A stretch of 64,000 bases of DNA. Source: UBA10649 sp965278965. GTDB taxonomy: Bacteria > Actinomycetota > Actinomycetes > S36-B12. This document shows, piece by piece, positions 61,475 to 64,000 of this stretch (positions within the stretch are counted from its first letter, which is position 1; each line of letters starts with the position of its first letter). The stretch spans positions 1,736,001-1,800,000 of the forward strand of contig OZ257127.1 of NCBI GenBank assembly GCA_965278965.1, in the 5' to 3' direction. A model generated the notes under the pieces. That model ran no database searches. It was not told where the DNA came from and saw nothing but the letters and a program-made list of their open reading frames with translations. The translations under genes were made by a program, and so were the position numbers.

Positions 61475-62626
61475 TTAGCCAGCACACCGATCGCCGACAA
61501 GTGCATCGATGGCGACGTTCAGGGGGATGCGTTCTTGCTCCAGGCGCCACGGGCCGGGGCGGTCGGGGCTGGTCAGGGCCAGGTACGCCTCAGCCTCCGT
61601 GGCGGTGAGGTGGGTCAGATCGCGGCGGACGCCTGGCCCCAGAGGCCGGCCGTTGAGGTCGGTCGGTGAGGCGAACGCCGCGTAGGCGGTCAACGTGGCC
61701 AGGCCCATGAGGACGGAATCGGCCGCAATCCCATCCGCGCGCAAGCGGTTCAGGATCTCGTACCCGTCGATGTCGATGTCACCCCAGTACACCACCCGCG
61801 GTGCCGTGCGGATCCAGGAGATACGCGGAATGAGGGTCGCGGCCGATCCCCAGCCGCACACGACAATGCCACCGGGCAACGCCGGGAATGCGAGCATCGT
61901 GTCGAGGTTCTCCACGATGACGACCACGTCCGGCCGGTAAGCAGGCGGCAGGTCGACGTCGGGGGTGACGGCCGTCACCGACCCGTAGCGTGGCCCGCCA
62001 GCAGCCAGGTGATCGGGGTCGACGTGAGCGTAGCGAACGACCCCGGGGCGGCCGGCTAGGTTCAGGTCGGCCCGACCCGACAGGCGCGAAACCAAGGTGT
62101 GGTGGGTGTCTAGCCATTTGGCGTGCAATCCCGGGATCGGGACTTGCCGCGGGGTCAGACCGGTCGCGTCGTGGACGGCGAACCACGCGGACGCGGCGAG
62201 AAGCAAGCTGAAGTCGGTGTCCGTAAGGGAGACTGCGGCACGCACGGTGGGGCTGGCCTCGATGTGGGGGAACTGGTCGGCCAGCAGAGCGCGGCGCTGG
62301 CGAGTTTGTGCGATTCGTGCCGGCCAGGGCGGCCCGCCGAGAGCAGCGGCGGCATCGATGTTGGCGACGACAAGGTGCGTTGGTAAGGGTTGGGTGGTGC
62401 CGTGGACGCGCCGGTTGGTCCAGACCAGGCTCGCGGGACGGTCGGAAACCCACTCCTGCCAGCGAGTGGCCCAGGCGTGCACGGTGCGGAAGTCAGCCTC
62501 AGCATCGGTCCGGCTGGCGGCACGGAGGCTGACTCGCAGCGGCCACCGGGTGCCCTGGTCGGGGTCGGGCCAGTCCGAGTCGAGGCGGCGACACACAGCC
62601 GCGAGGACGTCCTCGGTTTCGCGCAT
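61475..62626 (-). CDS. jetD: Wadjet nuclease subunit JetD
   Basis: This 383-aa protein of the DUF3322/DUF2220 type is the topoisomerase-VI-like Toprim nuclease of the Wadjet anti-plasmid system, which cuts circular DNA after loop extrusion by JetABC. The Toprim acidic residues are E239 in VVIVENLDTMLAFP and the DxD pair D283/D285 in VVYWGDIDIDGYE. The N-terminal DUF3322 part includes TRWPLRVSL and WTNRRVHG. The ATG at 62626 is one base after the jetC stop. It is the last gene of the operon. Confidence 0.9.
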   Translation of the reverse strand: MRETEDVLAAVCRRLDSDWPDPDQGTRWPLRVSLRAASRTDAEADFRTVHAWATRWQEWVSDRPASLVWTNRRVHGTTQPLPTHLVVANIDAAAALGGPPWPARIAQTRQRRALLADQFPHIEASPTVRAAVSLTDTDFSLLLAASAWFAVHDATGLTPRQVPIPGLHAKWLDTHHTLVSRLSGRADLNLAGRPGVVRYAHVDPDHLAAGGPRYGSVTAVTPDVDLPPAYRPDVVVIVENLDTMLAFPALPGGIVVCGWGSAATLIPRISWIRTAPRVVYWGDIDIDGYEILNRLRADGIAADSVLMGLATLTAYAAFASPTDLNGRPLGPGVRRDLTHLTATEAEAYLALTSPDRPGPWRLEQERIPLNVAIDALVGDRCAG

Positions 62627-62627
62627 G

Positions 62628-64000
62628 TCAGCCGTCGCCCGGCGGGTCGTCGTCGTCCGCCGCATGCTCGATGCCCGTGTCGTCAGCCTCGGCCCTGGCG
62701 TCCCCGCCGTGGATGCGGGTGACCGCGTCGATGGTGGAGGTGCCGTCGTCGGCTTTGCGGGTGACCCACACGGTGTCGGTGTACGGCTCTAGTGCGGTGA
62801 ACTTGTCGACCGGCGCCCCGATGACGAGCTGGAACCCGAGTTGCTGCCATGCCGCGATGCCACGTCCAAGGAACTGCGGGTCCGCCTTGATGAACGCCTC
62901 GTCGAGGACGACGGTGCGGTACGCGGGACCGTCGGAGTAAGCATCGCCGAGCTGGTAGCGCAACGCAGCGCCGAGGATGAACGCGATGAGCTCTTGCGAC
63001 TCTCCTCCGGACTGCTCACCGAGGGTGTCGAACCGTTGGTCGGGCAGCGGGTCGGGGTTGTGCTGGATGGCCTGGACGTGAATGTGCCGGCGCACGTCCA
63101 AGAGCGCGTCCCGGGTGGCCTTGTTCGCACGGTCGAGATGGGCCATGAGCGCGGCGATGCGCGCGAATCGACGTTCGGCTTCGGCGCCGTCGGAGATCGT
63201 GGTCGTCCCGGATGCCAACTCGGTCAGCTCGCGACGGAACTCCTGCACATCGCGGCTGGGGGTGTCGGCCATGTCGATGCTCAGGCGCCGGTGGTCGCGT
63301 CCGAAGCCGAGGGTGGCCAAGACCTGGTTGATGGGGTGCAACCGCGCCCGGATCTCGTCACGCGACGTGCGGAACGCCTCATGCAGCAGCAAGAGGTCTT
63401 CGCTGGACCATTTGGTCACTTGGACGCGGAAGTCGTCGGCGAGTGCGCCGAGGCCGCCACTGGCCAGCTCATCGAGAATCGCCGCGTACGACGGGTAGTC
63501 CTGGTGCGGGTCCGTGCCGCGGTTGTTGTCCGGCCACTCCTCGTTGAACGTCTTGAACGTGTCCCGCAGGGCGTCGGCGAGGTTGTCACGGGTCCGCTTC
63601 TCCGACCGGGTTGAGTCGTTGACGGCCGTCCGCACCCGCGACAGGTACGCGATCACGTTCTCCGGGGTGACGGGGTCGACGACAGCCTTGGCCAGCAGGG
63701 CGGCGAGGTGGGTGGCGACGTCATCGGCGAGTTCGCCGATGCGGGACGCTAGGGAGTAGCGCCGTGATTCGGCAGCGTCCTTTGCCGTGACGACGCTCTC
63801 CCATGCGACGTCGACGGTCACCTTCGTTCTCTCTGCGGTCTCCCGTTCGCCGGCGGCCTTGTCGGCCTTCTCGGACAACTGCGTGGCCCGCTTCTCCAGG
63901 ACATCCAACCCGCCGAGTTCCGTGCGGGCCTTCTCCAGGTCGTCGCGTGCCTGCTGGGACGCTTCGGCTGAGGCGTCCGTGTCGACGGCTTCCCATGATG
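62628..64000 (-). CDS. jetC: Wadjet SMC-like ATPase JetC (N-terminus beyond window)
   Basis: This is the C-terminal 457 residues of an SMC/MukB-like ATPase; the frame stays open to the window end. It shows a coiled-coil segment rich in Ala/Glu/Lys (near 63700-64000), a globular part (DYPSYAAILDELASGGLGAL), the ABC signature QSGGESQELIAF and Walker B TVVLDEAF followed by IKADPQFLGRGIAAW. The tail is Asp-rich. With jetD next it marks a Wadjet operon; jetA, jetB and the Walker A part should lie beyond 64000. Confidence 0.9.
   Translation of the reverse strand, partial: SWEAVDTDASAEASQQARDDLEKARTELGGLDVLEKRATQLSEKADKAAGERETAERTKVTVDVAWESVVTAKDAAESRRYSLASRIGELADDVATHLAALLAKAVVDPVTPENVIAYLSRVRTAVNDSTRSEKRTRDNLADALRDTFKTFNEEWPDNNRGTDPHQDYPSYAAILDELASGGLGALADDFRVQVTKWSSEDLLLLHEAFRTSRDEIRARLHPINQVLATLGFGRDHRRLSIDMADTPSRDVQEFRRELTELASGTTTISDGAEAERRFARIAALMAHLDRANKATRDALLDVRRHIHVQAIQHNPDPLPDQRFDTLGEQSGGESQELIAFILGAALRYQLGDAYSDGPAYRTVVLDEAFIKADPQFLGRGIAAWQQLGFQLVIGAPVDKFTALEPYTDTVWVTRKADDGTSTIDAVTRIHGGDARAEADDTGIEHAADDDDPPGDG

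Overview
This is a GC-rich stretch of an actinomycete chromosome. The evidence is a WblA-type WhiB protein beside paired ArsA-like ATPases and a class A PBP, a lysC-asd pair with a nested lysC start, frequent GTG starts and ATGA/GTGA overlaps, and a small SRP RNA beside dnaX and tRNA-Ser. I cannot assign genus or family from sequence alone.

Region 1 (0.1-4.7 kb) is a urease operon, ureAB(fused)-ureC-ureF-ureG-ureD. Region 2 (4.65-5.67 kb) is a divergent VOC/MarR pair bracketed by two 80-bp direct repeats and controlled by two adjacent palindromes. Region 3 (5.7-33.5 kb) is a large catabolic cluster. On the minus strand from 14.4 to 5.7 kb it encodes a Rieske oxygenase (alpha and beta), a Dabb-VOC-VOC extradiol-type dioxygenase, an M20-like protein, an FAH-family hydrolase, an amidohydrolase, a cupin, an HpcH/HpaI aldolase and a ribokinase. 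It continues with an IclR regulator, a self-sufficient P450-reductase fusion, two alcohol-dehydrogenase-like proteins, an aldehyde dehydrogenase, a TauD-like oxygenase, an aldo-keto reductase, an ATZ/TRZ-type amidohydrolase, a SnoaL-like protein, a complete BMP-type ABC importer and an acetoacetyl-CoA synthetase. A short sequence box recurs at the divergent promoters. The set reads as uptake, oxygenation, ring cleavage, hydrolysis and aldol cleavage of an unidentified, probably aromatic or heteroaromatic compound.

Region 4 (33.5-44.4 kb) is a conserved actinobacterial core block: MBL hydrolase, NUDIX, RidA, a 53-aa protein, two ArsA-like ATPases, a CaCA-type antiporter, WblA, a class A PBP, a YqeY-like protein, a phosphoesterase and ACC deaminase. 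Region 5 (44.4-56.8 kb) holds tRNA-Pro(CGG), a sulfotransferase/methyltransferase/AlkZ-like/VOC run, a secreted glycoside hydrolase, asd-lysC, recR-dnaX, SRP RNA, tRNA-Ser(GGA), an MFS transporter and tRNA-Ser(CGA). Two dispersed palindrome families sit in its gaps.

Region 6 (56.8-64 kb) begins after tRNA-Ser(CGA) and looks accessory. It contains an orphan acidic protein, a frameshifted zinc-ribbon gene, about 700 bp of unassigned sequence, a lower-GC three-gene operon (HNH nuclease, unknown protein, minimal nucleotidyltransferase) and the jetC-jetD end of a Wadjet anti-plasmid system that runs off the window. The three-gene operon is the best candidate for an undescribed defence or stress module.
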